Position numbers and translations under genes: made by a program | Shown here: positions 15,689 to 22,859 of the stretch, piece by piece | Layout of the letters: each line of letters starts with the position of its first letter | Position numbering within the stretch: the first letter of the stretch is position 1 | Notes under the pieces: model-generated | Seen by the model: only the letters and a program-made list of their open reading frames with translations | What the model was told of the DNA's origin: nothing | The model's database searches: none | From: CAVVJA01 sp963809815 | GTDB taxonomy: Bacteria > Actinomycetota > Actinomycetes > Mycobacteriales > Jatrophihabitantaceae | Direction: 5' to 3' | Length of the DNA stretch: 64,000 nucleotides | Assembly: GCA_963809815.1 (NCBI GenBank) | Contig: CAWELM010000012.1 | Coordinates: 489,968 to 553,967, forward strand

Positions 15689-16447
15689 GTGCCCTTGCTG
15701 CCCGGTGCCGAGCCGTTCGCTGCCGACGGTGGATCGATAGGCGTCCTGCTAAGCCACGGCTTCACCGGCTCACCGCAGGGTTTGCGTCCGTGGGCAGAAC
15801 ACCTGGCCGCGGCCGGCTACACGGTCCGACTGCCGCGACTGCCCGGACACGGCACGAGCTGGCAGGAGATGAACACGACCCGCTGGACGGATTGGTACGC
15901 GGAGATCGAGCGCGCGTACGACGCGCTGGCGGCTCGGTGTGAGCACGTGTTCGCGGGTGGCTTGTCGATGGGCGGCGCTCTCGTGACCCGGTTGGCGGAA
16001 GAGAAGGGCAATGCCATCGGCGGACTCGTCCTGGTGAACCCGGCCTACGCTACGCAGCGCCGGTTTGCCGGTCTCGCCAAATACATGGCGCCGGTGATCA
16101 AGAGTCAACCGGCGATCGGTAACGACATCAAGATGTCCGGTCCGGTGGAGCTCGCCTATGACCGCACGCCGATCGCCGCCTTCGCATCACTGCAGGAACT
16201 GTGGAACGTGACGCTGGCGGACCTTCCGAGGGTAACCGCGCCGATCCTCATGTTCCGAAGCCGAGAGGACCACGTCGTAGAGCCGCTCTCCGGTCTGCTG
16301 CTGCAGGCCGGAGCGACCTCGACGACGGTGCGCGAGGTGATACTGGAGGACAGTTATCACGTCGCGACGTTGGACAACGACGCGCAGCTGATTTTCGATC
16401 TCAGCACCGAGTTCATCCAGGAGCAGGCGACGCAGGTCAGGCAATGA
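15689..16447 (+). CDS. Alpha/beta hydrolase (carboxylesterase / monoacylglycerol lipase type)
   Basis: 252-aa serine hydrolase. The oxyanion segment is LSHGFTGSP, the nucleophile Ser lies in GLSMGG near residue 93, the acid is Asp in SREDHVV near residue 194, and the His is in DSYHVATLD near residue 225. The layout matches Est30-type carboxylesterases and bacterial monoacylglycerol lipases, so lipid or short-ester substrates are likely. The GTG start at 15689 is chosen because the family N terminus (LPGAEPF) follows at once. The stop overlaps the ATG of a small repeat-encoded ORF (ATGA), which bridges to the next gene. Confidence 0.85.
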   Translation: MPLLPGAEPFAADGGSIGVLLSHGFTGSPQGLRPWAEHLAAAGYTVRLPRLPGHGTSWQEMNTTRWTDWYAEIERAYDALAARCEHVFAGGLSMGGALVTRLAEEKGNAIGGLVLVNPAYATQRRFAGLAKYMAPVIKSQPAIGNDIKMSGPVELAYDRTPIAAFASLQELWNVTLADLPRVTAPILMFRSREDHVVEPLSGLLLQAGATSTTVREVILEDSYHVATLDNDAQLIFDLSTEFIQEQATQVRQ

Positions 16448-16623
16448 GCGAGCGAGCATCGCAGGCGCGTCAGCGCCGAATCGCGGAGCCCCCGGGAAAA
16501 CGCGGAGCGTTCCGGGGCCCCCAGGAAAACGCGGAGCGTTCCGGGGCCCCCGCGAAATCGCGCAGCGATTTCGTGGGGTGGTTTTGTGGGGTGCATGTGC
16601 GCTTGCGCGAAGAGGCAATGTGA
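16444..16623 (+). CDS. Small ORF bridging two genes across a hairpin repeat
   Basis: 59-codon ORF that starts in an ATGA overlap with the hydrolase stop and ends in a TGATG overlap with the next gene. Almost all of it is the hairpin repeat (GAGCATCGC through GGGGTGC), read without a stop. The peptide is Arg-rich and of low complexity, so it is more likely a by-product that maintains translational coupling than a functional protein. The same arrangement, with the repeat inverted relative to the genes, occurs between crtYc and crtYd. Confidence 0.35.
   Translation: MSERASQARQRRIAEPPGKRGAFRGPQENAERSGAPAKSRSDFVGWFCGVHVRLREEAM
16489..16578. repeat. Three-module hairpin repeat, copy 2
   Basis: Three tandem stem-loop modules. 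16489-16517 and 16518-16546 are 29-bp units that differ at one position, with the stem AACGC-GGA-GCGTT inside C- and G-runs. 16547-16578 is the CCCCGCGAAATCGC stem of copy 1 with one G-T pair. The shared flanks are GAGCATCGC (16454-16462) and GGGGTGGTTTTGTGGGGTGC (16575-16594). Confidence 0.82.
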
Positions 16624-17297
16624 TGAGCGAAGGCGCGACTCGCGATAACGGACTGGAGGCGCCGGCATACGTGGCGCTGGCCGACATCGACCCGTCCGTG
16701 GGCGATGTGCTGTTGAGCGCCCTGCGGCGAGCTCGCATCGCGGCTTACCTGGAGCCGATGTCATCGCCGGAAGAAACTTCGCGGCAACGGCTCTATGTTG
16801 CGGCGGACGAGCGGACCGACGCTCGCTCGGTCATCGAGGTTGCCGCGAGGTCATTCGCGCATGATGCCACGGCGGCGCGCCGACCGGATCTACTGGCCGG
16901 CGTCGACGCGCAAGCGGAATTCGATGCCCTGGTAGGCGATTGGCACGTGGATACCCTGAACGCCGTTCGGGCCGCTGAACGCGACCTCACCCGCGAGGAC
17001 GCCGACTGGCGGATGCGGCTGCAATTGCCGGCCGCGGGGTCTGACGCAAACGATGACGATCACTACGTGCCACCGGCGCCCCCGCCCTTGCCGCGCCTGG
17101 CCGGCGCGACGATTCTCGCGCTCGTGGTGGTTGCCGCGTCGGTCATGATGATGGCGTTCGGACGGTCTCTCGGCCTGCCCGGAGAGCTGGCCTTCGTGGC
17201 CGGAATCGCCGGCATTCTGGTCGGCGCCGGCTTGCTGATCATGCGGCTTCGCGACGGTTCCAACGACGATGAGGACGATGACGGCGCGGTGATCTGA
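16623..17297 (+). CDS. Small two-helix membrane protein, DUF308-like
   Basis: 224-aa protein. The N-terminal 145 residues are soluble and contain a segment resembling a putative signal-transducing (DUF2007-like) fold, ending in a Pro-rich stretch. Two hydrophobic helices follow (about 160-182 and 187-208), then a very acidic tail rich in Asp. ATG at 16623 was chosen because it overlaps the stop of the bridging ORF (TGATG). I recognise it only as a conserved actinobacterial membrane protein of unknown function. It is followed 88 bp later by a small gene on the same strand. Confidence 0.65.
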   Translation: MSEGATRDNGLEAPAYVALADIDPSVGDVLLSALRRARIAAYLEPMSSPEETSRQRLYVAADERTDARSVIEVAARSFAHDATAARRPDLLAGVDAQAEFDALVGDWHVDTLNAVRAAERDLTREDADWRMRLQLPAAGSDANDDDHYVPPAPPPLPRLAGATILALVVVAASVMMMAFGRSLGLPGELAFVAGIAGILVGAGLLIMRLRDGSNDDEDDDGAVI

Positions 17298-17371
17298 AGG
17301 TCCGCGCCCCGTTCGCCGACCCGACACCCGAACGTCCCGGTCGTGTTACCTACCGCGCCGACGATGGGGCC

Positions 17372-17381
17372 GGAGGTGATC
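17372..17381 (+). promoter_or_regulatory. Extended Shine-Dalgarno sequence
   Basis: GGAGGTGATC matches ten consecutive bases of the canonical complement to the 16S rRNA 3' end. GGAGG is spaced nine bases from the ATG at 17386. It fixes the start of the following 83-aa gene and predicts strong initiation, unlike most other genes in the window. Confidence 0.75.
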
Positions 17382-17385
17382 ACCG

Positions 17386-17637
17386 ATGGTGCGCGAAACG
17401 TCGCCGGAAACGGTGTTCCTTCTGTGGTGCCGGCTCACCGGCACGGATCCCGATCAGGTCGACATCGAGGAGCGGGAGGCGTTTTGGGCCCGACCACAGG
17501 TCCCCGACCTGGTCGCGACACCGTACTCCGTCTTGCTCGACGCAGGAATCGTTGTCGCCCGCCGGGGGTCCTTACCCTTGGAGCGCTGGCTGAATGCCGT
17601 CCGCACCGTACGGCCGAACGCCGGAGCGGAGCGTTAG
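17386..17637 (+). CDS. Conserved small hypothetical protein
   Basis: 83-aa soluble protein without a recognised domain. It is acidic in the first half (TDPDQVDIEEREAFWARP) and has a helical, basic C terminus. No Cys pair, signal peptide or membrane segment is present. The start is certain from the near-perfect ribosome site just upstream. The stop codon TAG shares three bases with the stop of the convergent methyltransferase gene (TTAG at 17634-17637). Function unknown. Confidence 0.65.
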   Translation: MVRETSPETVFLLWCRLTGTDPDQVDIEEREAFWARPQVPDLVATPYSVLLDAGIVVARRGSLPLERWLNAVRTVRPNAGAER

Positions 17638-18398
17638 GCCGCTGGCCGCCGCATCCGTACCCGAAGCTGCGTGAACAGCAGCGTGCGGTCAGACCCGGTG
17701 ATCTCGGAGTAGCGAGAGACGACCTCGGCGACGAAGGCGGCTTCCCGGCCGGGCACTCGGGCCGCCCAGTCTCCGAACCCCGCGCCGGCCCACCGCTCGA
17801 AATCACTGCCTGATCGAAAGTCCCACCGTAGGTCGTCAACCGTGGCCGAGATCACTTCCAGGCCGGCCGCCTGGACCAATCGGGTGACGTCGTCCGCTTC
17901 CGGGTGCACGAACGGTGCCTCGAAGTCGCCGAACGAGGCGGCCCACTCCGGCTGCCTGCACACGGTCATCGCCGTCGCCTCGAGGCTTGGTCGGGGCGAT
18001 CCGCAAACGAACTGCACCAGCGCCCACCCGTCAGGGCGGAGGGCCGCGCGAATCCGGGCGTACACCTCCCGCTGATCCAGCACCCAGTGCAGGACGTTGA
18101 ATGAAGTCACGACGTCGAAGGCCGCGTGGTAGGGCATCGTCAGGACGTCGCCGACCTCGAAGTTCAGGCCAGGATGACGATCCTGCGCTGCGCTGATCAT
18201 CCGGGGCGACACATCGATCCCCTGAATCTCGCCCGTGGTCAGCCGGTCGGCGAGCCGGGCCGTGATCGCTCCGTCACCGCAACCGACGTCGAGAACATGC
18301 TCGTCACCGCGGAAGAGAACGTCTGCAAGGGATCGATCGGCCACCCAGCGCTGTAGCGCATTCACTTGCTCGTACAGCGCCCCGTCCCAGTCCGCCAT
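17634..18398 (-). CDS. Trans-aconitate/type 11-like SAM methyltransferase
   Basis: 254-aa class I methyltransferase. SAM motif I is VLDVGCGDGAIT near residue 35, motif II is GIDVSPRMI and motif IV is FDVVTSFNVLHWV. The arrangement W-x2-LY near the N terminus and LHWV resembles trans-aconitate methyltransferase (Tam) relatives, but the substrate is not certain. ATG at 18398 begins the family sequence MADWDGALYEQ; in-frame codons farther upstream add unrelated residues. A short ORF with a good ribosome site lies just upstream on the same strand. Confidence 0.78.
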   Translation of the reverse strand: MADWDGALYEQVNALQRWVADRSLADVLFRGDEHVLDVGCGDGAITARLADRLTTGEIQGIDVSPRMISAAQDRHPGLNFEVGDVLTMPYHAAFDVVTSFNVLHWVLDQREVYARIRAALRPDGWALVQFVCGSPRPSLEATAMTVCRQPEWAASFGDFEAPFVHPEADDVTRLVQAAGLEVISATVDDLRWDFRSGSDFERWAGAGFGDWAARVPGREAAFVAEVVSRYSEITGSDRTLLFTQLRVRMRRPAA

Positions 18399-18451
18399 CG
18401 GTGCAGTGTGCTCTCCCGGCAACGCCCACCGAGCAGCGGCGTGGCGGGTGG

Positions 18452-18628
18452 TCACTGCGACGCGCGCCGCCCTTGGGGCTGCGGCGCAGACATGTCGCAC
18501 GACCAGCGCGCCTCCTCGACCTGCCAGAAGCAGCTCGGGCCATGCCGGTGCACGCCTGACTCGGTCTCTACCGCCGCCGGTACGAGCGGTGACGACGGCG
18601 GAGCGTCGGTGATGTGCGGTGACGGCAT
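18452..18628 (-). CDS. Possible small Cys-containing protein (58 aa)
   Basis: 58-codon ORF starting at ATG 18628, with GAGGAG six bases upstream. The peptide contains HRHGPSCFWQVEEARWSCD, a compact segment with two Cys, two His and two Trp that is more protein-like than its Pro/Ser flanks. It lies on the same strand 53 bp upstream of the methyltransferase gene. I do not recognise a family. Supported only by the ribosome site, codon pattern and composition. Confidence 0.42.
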   Translation of the reverse strand: MPSPHITDAPPSSPLVPAAVETESGVHRHGPSCFWQVEEARWSCDMSAPQPQGRRASQ

Positions 18629-18688
18629 GGCATTCTCCTCGCGGGCAGACTACGTCCTTGGAGGCGCACTCCGTCCGTTCTGATACAG

Positions 18689-19381
18689 CTAGTCAGGCAG
18701 CTCGAGCTCGACGAATACCGGTCGATGGTCACTCCCCCGCCGCACATCCGTCGAGTCGATTACCCGCGCCGAGATTGGGACCACGCCGGGATCGGTGAAG
18801 ATGCCGTCGATGCGGCGCCGCGGGTTCTGCGCGCTGTAGGTGAAGCCGTCCCCCTCACCGATCGCCGCCCAGACGTCGAGTCGGTCCTCCGTCAGTTGGG
18901 CCCAGGCGGCGGATCCGGGCACATCGTTGATGTCGCCGGCGACGACGGTTGGCGTGCCGCGGGGAACCATTCCGGTCAGCGCCCGGCCCAGCTCGCCGAC
19001 GTGGCGAACCCGCGGTTCGGCCACCAGGTCGAGGTGCATCCCAGCCACGGCGAACGAGCCGCCGTCGCAGCGAAGGACAGCGAGCGCCGCGCCCCGTTGG
19101 TGTAGCCGTCGATCCTTGGTGAACAACACATCCCGGGTGGCCGTGACGTCCACGTCCAGGGACGACAGGATGAGGTTGGCCGCGGCAGTTCGGCCACCGG
19201 TCACGACGACCAAACCCGATCGGCGGGCTAGCGCGGCGCACTTGGAGCGCCAGCGCAACAGCCGCGGCGCTTCTTGGATGCAAACCACATGCGGCTGCAC
19301 GGAGCGAATTACGCGTGCAACCGCGCCGGCGTCGTCCCGCAGTGATCGGACGTTGTACGACAGTATCCGCACGATGGGCAT
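18689..19381 (-). CDS. Endonuclease/exonuclease/phosphatase family protein
   Basis: 230-aa EEP-fold enzyme. Metal and phosphate ligands are visible in order: ILSYNVRSL, VVCIQEAP, GMHLDLV, VVAGDINDVPG and GSDHRPVFVEL. This is the full set of the DNase I/exonuclease III-like superfamily. The substrate (nucleic acid, phospholipid or phosphoinositide) is not determined by these motifs. ATG at 19381 lies two bases after the stop of the glucokinase gene, so the two form an operon. No signal peptide is seen, so it should act in the cytoplasm. Confidence 0.85.
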   Translation of the reverse strand: MPIVRILSYNVRSLRDDAGAVARVIRSVQPHVVCIQEAPRLLRWRSKCAALARRSGLVVVTGGRTAAANLILSSLDVDVTATRDVLFTKDRRLHQRGAALAVLRCDGGSFAVAGMHLDLVAEPRVRHVGELGRALTGMVPRGTPTVVAGDINDVPGSAAWAQLTEDRLDVWAAIGEGDGFTYSAQNPRRRIDGIFTDPGVVPISARVIDSTDVRRGSDHRPVFVELELPD

Positions 19382-19383
19382 GG

Positions 19384-20331
19384 CTACACCCGTCGTCGAG
19401 CGAGATCGGCCGCCCCCACGAGCCCGGCCTCGGGACCGAACTGCGCGAGCGTCACCCCGGGCATCGGCCGGTAGCCGCGGCCGGTCAGGGTGCGCGCGAG
19501 CATCTCGCGAGCAGGCGGGATGAGTAGGTCACCGGCCTGCGAGACACCGCCGCCGATGACGAACAGGGTTGGGTCGATGATCGCCGCGAGGTTCGCGAGG
19601 CCCCGGCCGAGCCATTGGCCCATGGCCGAGTAGATCTCCACCGCGGCCGGGTCTCCTTCCCGGGCCGCGGCCGTTACTAGTGGACCGGTCAGCTGGGTGG
19701 GATCGCCGTTCGCCAGTTCTAGCAACCGGTGGGCCTGCACTGGCGACACCGCGGCGAGTTCCTGCGCATCGCGGGCCAGTGCCGTACCCGACGCGTACAT
19801 CTCCCAACACCCTCGGTTCCCACACGCGCAGCGCCGCCCGTCCGGCACGACGGTCATGTGCCCGTATTCGCAGCCCACACCGTTCGCGCCCCGATAGAGG
19901 ATGCCGCTGACGACCAGGCCGCCGCCGATCCCCGTGCCCAGCGTCACGCAAACCACGATGCGTGCACCGCGAGCGGCCCCGAACCGATACTCGGCCCACG
20001 CGGCCGCGTTGGCATCGTTCTCGACGGTCACCGGGGTGCCAATGCGATCTGATAGCGCATCCCGGAGGGGCTCGTTGCGCCAGGCGAGGTGCGGTGCGAA
20101 AAGTACGGTCGCCCGATCGGTAGCGATCCAACCCGCCGCGCCGATGCCGACGGCGACGACCGGGTAACGGGCGGCGAGTGCCTGCACCACCTCGGCGATC
20201 ACCCGCTCGGTTTCCACGACGTCCGCCCCGGGGGTCGCCCGCAGTTCGCGATCGATGACCTGACCGTCGTCGTCTACGACACCTGCCGCGACCTTGGTCC
20301 CGCCGATGTCGACCCCGACGGCAAGTGGCAT
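19384..20331 (-). CDS. glkA: ROK-family glucokinase
   Basis: ATP-dependent hexokinase of glycolysis, 315 aa. ATP-binding VGVDIGGTKVAAG is at the N terminus, the sugar-binding ENDANAAAWAE is near residue 105, and the ROK zinc motif CACGNRGCWE (C-x-C-G-x2-G-C-x-E) is near residue 175. GHMTV supplies the zinc His. There is no N-terminal helix-turn-helix, so it is a kinase and not a ROK repressor. ATG at 20331 is chosen because VGVDIGGTK starts immediately. It is transcribed with the downstream EEP enzyme gene, two bases apart. Confidence 0.92.
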   Translation of the reverse strand: MPLAVGVDIGGTKVAAGVVDDDGQVIDRELRATPGADVVETERVIAEVVQALAARYPVVAVGIGAAGWIATDRATVLFAPHLAWRNEPLRDALSDRIGTPVTVENDANAAAWAEYRFGAARGARIVVCVTLGTGIGGGLVVSGILYRGANGVGCEYGHMTVVPDGRRCACGNRGCWEMYASGTALARDAQELAAVSPVQAHRLLELANGDPTQLTGPLVTAAAREGDPAAVEIYSAMGQWLGRGLANLAAIIDPTLFVIGGGVSQAGDLLIPPAREMLARTLTGRGYRPMPGVTLAQFGPEAGLVGAADLARRRV

Positions 20332-20350
20332 GTGTGCTTCCTCCCGGCCG

Positions 20351-20821
20351 TCAGCGATCCGCGTCGCTCGCGGCGCCGTGGTCGAGGTCAATGCGTTGTA
20401 CTCGCGGACCGGCCGAGCGTCGGCGACCAGCGGACCGGCGAGGGCTCGATTGCGCTGTCGGCAGCTCGGTCGGGCTCGCTTTTCCCGATCCCGCATCCGG
20501 CCCGGTGCGCGTTGGATCCTCGGCCGGACCTGGGGTCCGCCCGGGCGGTGGGTTCAGCAGCGAGCCCACGACGTCGACGACGGCCGTGGCCGCAGCGGCG
20601 AGCTTGTCGGTCACGTCCGGCCGGTCGCCGCGTAGCGCGGCGATGAGCTGGCAGATCGGACACCAGGAGCACTCGGGCGCGCCGGTTGCGATGTGCGCCG
20701 AGTCCGTGTCACCGAACCGCGCGCGGGCCCACTCATGTACGGCATCGGCGAGCAGTCGTCCGGCGTCGGACGCGGCCTTTCCTTCGGCGCCGCTCGGTCC
20801 GGTCGTCACGTTCGCCGCCAT
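20351..20821 (-). CDS. Conserved actinobacterial protein, DUF5304-like
   Basis: 156-aa protein. The N-terminal half holds the conserved block ECSWCPICQLIAALRGDRPD with three Cys (C-x2-C-x2-C), preceded by a helix; the C-terminal half is Pro/Ser/Arg-rich and probably disordered. It appears to correspond to the gene after the ArsA-like ATPase in M. tuberculosis (Rv2183c position). Its start overlaps the ArsA-like gene end by 16 bp, which indicates coupling. The Cys set might bind metal, but no function is known to me. Confidence 0.7.
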   Translation of the reverse strand: MAANVTTGPSGAEGKAASDAGRLLADAVHEWARARFGDTDSAHIATGAPECSWCPICQLIAALRGDRPDVTDKLAAAATAVVDVVGSLLNPPPGRTPGPAEDPTRTGPDAGSGKASPTELPTAQSSPRRSAGRRRSAGPRVQRIDLDHGAASDADR

Positions 20822-22002
20822 ACAGCCGGGTCGGGCCGGAACCGGATGCGTAGCTCGCGGTTGACGAATTCACCGCCCACGATCTCGCACCGGCGGAGCC
20901 CACTCGGCAGCGTCAGCACCCGACGGTGCGGACCGACGGTGACGATCAGATCGTCGCCTGCTCGAGCGGCGTCCACCGACGTTTCGGCGACAAGCGGCAG
21001 CCACATTCGCAGCAGATATCCGTCACCATCGGCGTCCACCGACATCAGCTCGCTCGGCGGACCGTAGTCGACCGGGTCTTCGCCGGGGAGGTCGCCGTAG
21101 AGCGCGCTCGCGACGACCCGCAACGCTTCGGTGCCGATCGGTTCGTCCGGCCGGTAGGCGACCTCCCGCACCGGCAGCCCGGCAAAGGATTGCCGCACCA
21201 CTTCCAGCTGGCGGCGCTGGGCGGCTGTCCAAGCCGAGCGGAACGCATCCCGGCCGGCCGGGAACACTCGGTTGGCGATGATGAGGTCGACCGAGTAGCC
21301 ATACAGGGCCAGGGCCGTGAACGTGCGGCGGGCCTCGGCCGTGACAACCGCCTCTGGAGTAAGGACGAGGCGCACCGTGGTCAATGTCGGATCGGCCAGC
21401 ATCGCGCGTACCGACTCCAGCTCGTCGGCGAGCTGGAGCAGCGCCTGGAAGACGCCATCTGACGGGATGGCCTCGCTGCGCCCGAGGAAGACCGCGAGCG
21501 GCCGCATGCCTCGGGCCAGGCGTCGATGAGTCGGAAACACCTTCTGCAGGTACCAGCCGAGCGCTTCCGGCAGAGCAAGCAACCGGAGTGTCTCGGCCGT
21601 CGGCGCACAATCGACGACAACTGCGTCCCACTGACCACTCGCGGCCAGATCGCGGACCGCGAGCAGGGCCAAGACCTCCTCGACGCCCGGGAGGACGGTG
21701 AGCTCCTCCGCCGCGATCGCGTCCACGCCCCCTCGCGCCAGGATGTCAATCAAGTACCGCTGCAGGTCGCGCCACGCGACCTCGAAGCGTCGCTGGGTGT
21801 CGATCTGCGCGGCCCACAGGCTCGGATGGACCTCGGCCGGTTCACCGCCGAGTGGGCAGCTCAGCGCGTCAGCCAGCGAGTGAGCAGCATCGGTCGACAA
21901 CAGGACAGTCTTGACGCCGCGGTCGGCGAGCCGAATGGCGGTAGCGGCGGCGATCGTCGTTTTGCCGACGCCGCCCTTGCCGGTGAACAGGATGATGCGC
22001 AC
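20806..22002 (-). CDS. ArsA/GET3-like P-loop ATPase
   Basis: 398-aa ATPase of the ArsA/Get3 superfamily. Deviant Walker A GKGGVGKTT at residue 8, switch region STDAAHSLADAL, and VVVDCAPTAETLRLL. The C-terminal 90 residues form the HSP20-like beta domain seen in bacterial ArsA-like proteins (MWLPLVAET...). Arsenite-binding Cys pairs are not visible, so it is unlikely to be an arsenite pump subunit. It corresponds to Rv2184c. GTG at 22002 lies one base after the stop of the SRPBCC gene, and the cluster probably works as one unit, perhaps with a hydrophobic client. Confidence 0.85.
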   Translation of the reverse strand: MRIILFTGKGGVGKTTIAAATAIRLADRGVKTVLLSTDAAHSLADALSCPLGGEPAEVHPSLWAAQIDTQRRFEVAWRDLQRYLIDILARGGVDAIAAEELTVLPGVEEVLALLAVRDLAASGQWDAVVVDCAPTAETLRLLALPEALGWYLQKVFPTHRRLARGMRPLAVFLGRSEAIPSDGVFQALLQLADELESVRAMLADPTLTTVRLVLTPEAVVTAEARRTFTALALYGYSVDLIIANRVFPAGRDAFRSAWTAAQRRQLEVVRQSFAGLPVREVAYRPDEPIGTEALRVVASALYGDLPGEDPVDYGPPSELMSVDADGDGYLLRMWLPLVAETSVDAARAGDDLIVTVGPHRRVLTLPSGLRRCEIVGGEFVNRELRIRFRPDPAVWRRT

Positions 22003-22003
22003 G

Positions 22004-22438
22004 TCAGGCCGACTCGACGCGCTTCTTCAGCTCCTTCAGGGCCGTGTCCATAATCACGCGCTCGGCCTTGCGCTTGAGCATGCCGAGCATCGGGATCGCG
22101 AGATCCACGCTCAGCGAATACGTCACCTCGGTGCCCTCCGAGCTGGGGTCGAGCGTGTAGGAGCCGTGCTGCGCCTTCTGCATCTGGCCCGAGACAAGAT
22201 CCCATTCCACCTTTCGATCGTCAGTCCAGATATAAGCGAGCTCGTAGGTGTCCTTGAACACACCAGCATCGATCGCGAAGCGAACCCGCAGAGCGCGCCC
22301 ATCCGCACCGGTAGCGAGGACTTCGGTGCTCTTGATCGACCCGGCCCATTCGGGATAGCTCCCGAAATCCGCGATAACGGCCATGACGTCGGCAGCGCCG
22401 GCGTTGATCGTGATCGACTTCGTGGACTCGTCGGGCAT
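22004..22438 (-). CDS. SRPBCC/START-like lipid-binding protein
   Basis: 144-aa protein of the polyketide cyclase/SRPBCC fold (Rv2185c counterpart). The family N terminus is ITINAGAADVMAVIADFGSYPEWAGSIK, and the C-terminal helix (AERVIMDTALKELKKRVE) closes the hydrophobic cavity. The ligand is unknown. ATG at 22438 is preceded at six bases by TAGCCT, so a leaderless promoter may lie inside the end of the previous gene. It is followed one base later by the ArsA-like ATPase gene, and the neighbouring 135-aa protein appears to have the same fold. Confidence 0.82.
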   Translation of the reverse strand: MPDESTKSITINAGAADVMAVIADFGSYPEWAGSIKSTEVLATGADGRALRVRFAIDAGVFKDTYELAYIWTDDRKVEWDLVSGQMQKAQHGSYTLDPSSEGTEVTYSLSVDLAIPMLGMLKRKAERVIMDTALKELKKRVESA

Positions 22439-22447
22439 GCGGTGAGG

Positions 22448-22855
22448 CTACCGCCGCCCCGATCTGCCGTCGCGCACCGTTGGGCCCGGCCCTGCCTCCA
22501 ACTCGTCCTTGATCGCCCAGCAGACGTGTCGGGCGTGTCGCCGGTGCCGCTCGCCCGCCCGCCGAACGCGCCGAGCCGACGTCTGCGGGTCGACCGGATC
22601 CAGTCGAAGGAAGTAGTGGAGCAAGACGCCGTCGGGACGGCTCAGGAGCCACACCTCCATGCTTCCCGTCGCCGCCAGGTCCCGACGGGTCGCGGCGACC
22701 GCCCATCGCACGCCGAGCAGCCCACGGCGCTCGGTGACCTCCAGCTGCAGGTCAGGCCACCACACCGGCCACCTGACCTCGTCGCCGATCACGGCCGCGA
22801 CAGCTGGTTGCGGGGCCGCGACCCAGGTTTCGTCGGCAATCCGGATGCCGGGCAT
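22448..22855 (-). CDS. SRPBCC-fold protein (Rv2186c position)
   Basis: 135-aa protein with a pattern resembling the START/SRPBCC fold: RIADETWVAAPQPAVAAVIG at the N terminus, then WPVWWPDLQLEVTERRGLLG and a C-terminal helix HARHVCWAIKDELE. The tail is Arg/Gly-rich. The ATG at 22855 is four bases after the PimB stop; TTG 22858 would add a residue. By position it matches Rv2186c of M. tuberculosis, a conserved protein of unknown function. It lies between a mannosyltransferase and a second SRPBCC gene, which makes a lipid ligand plausible. Confidence 0.7.
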   Translation of the reverse strand: MPGIRIADETWVAAPQPAVAAVIGDEVRWPVWWPDLQLEVTERRGLLGVRWAVAATRRDLAATGSMEVWLLSRPDGVLLHYFLRLDPVDPQTSARRVRRAGERHRRHARHVCWAIKDELEAGPGPTVRDGRSGRR

Positions 22856-22859
22856 CAAA

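Noticed and set aside
16489..16578. Tandem palindromes suggesting a CRISPR or attenuator
   Set aside because: No spacers, no cas genes; the modules are contiguous and occur at another locus as an interspersed repeat.
20806..22002. Arsenite-transport ATPase
   Set aside because: No arsenite-binding Cys set and no arsB/arsR neighbours; the SRPBCC genes point elsewhere.
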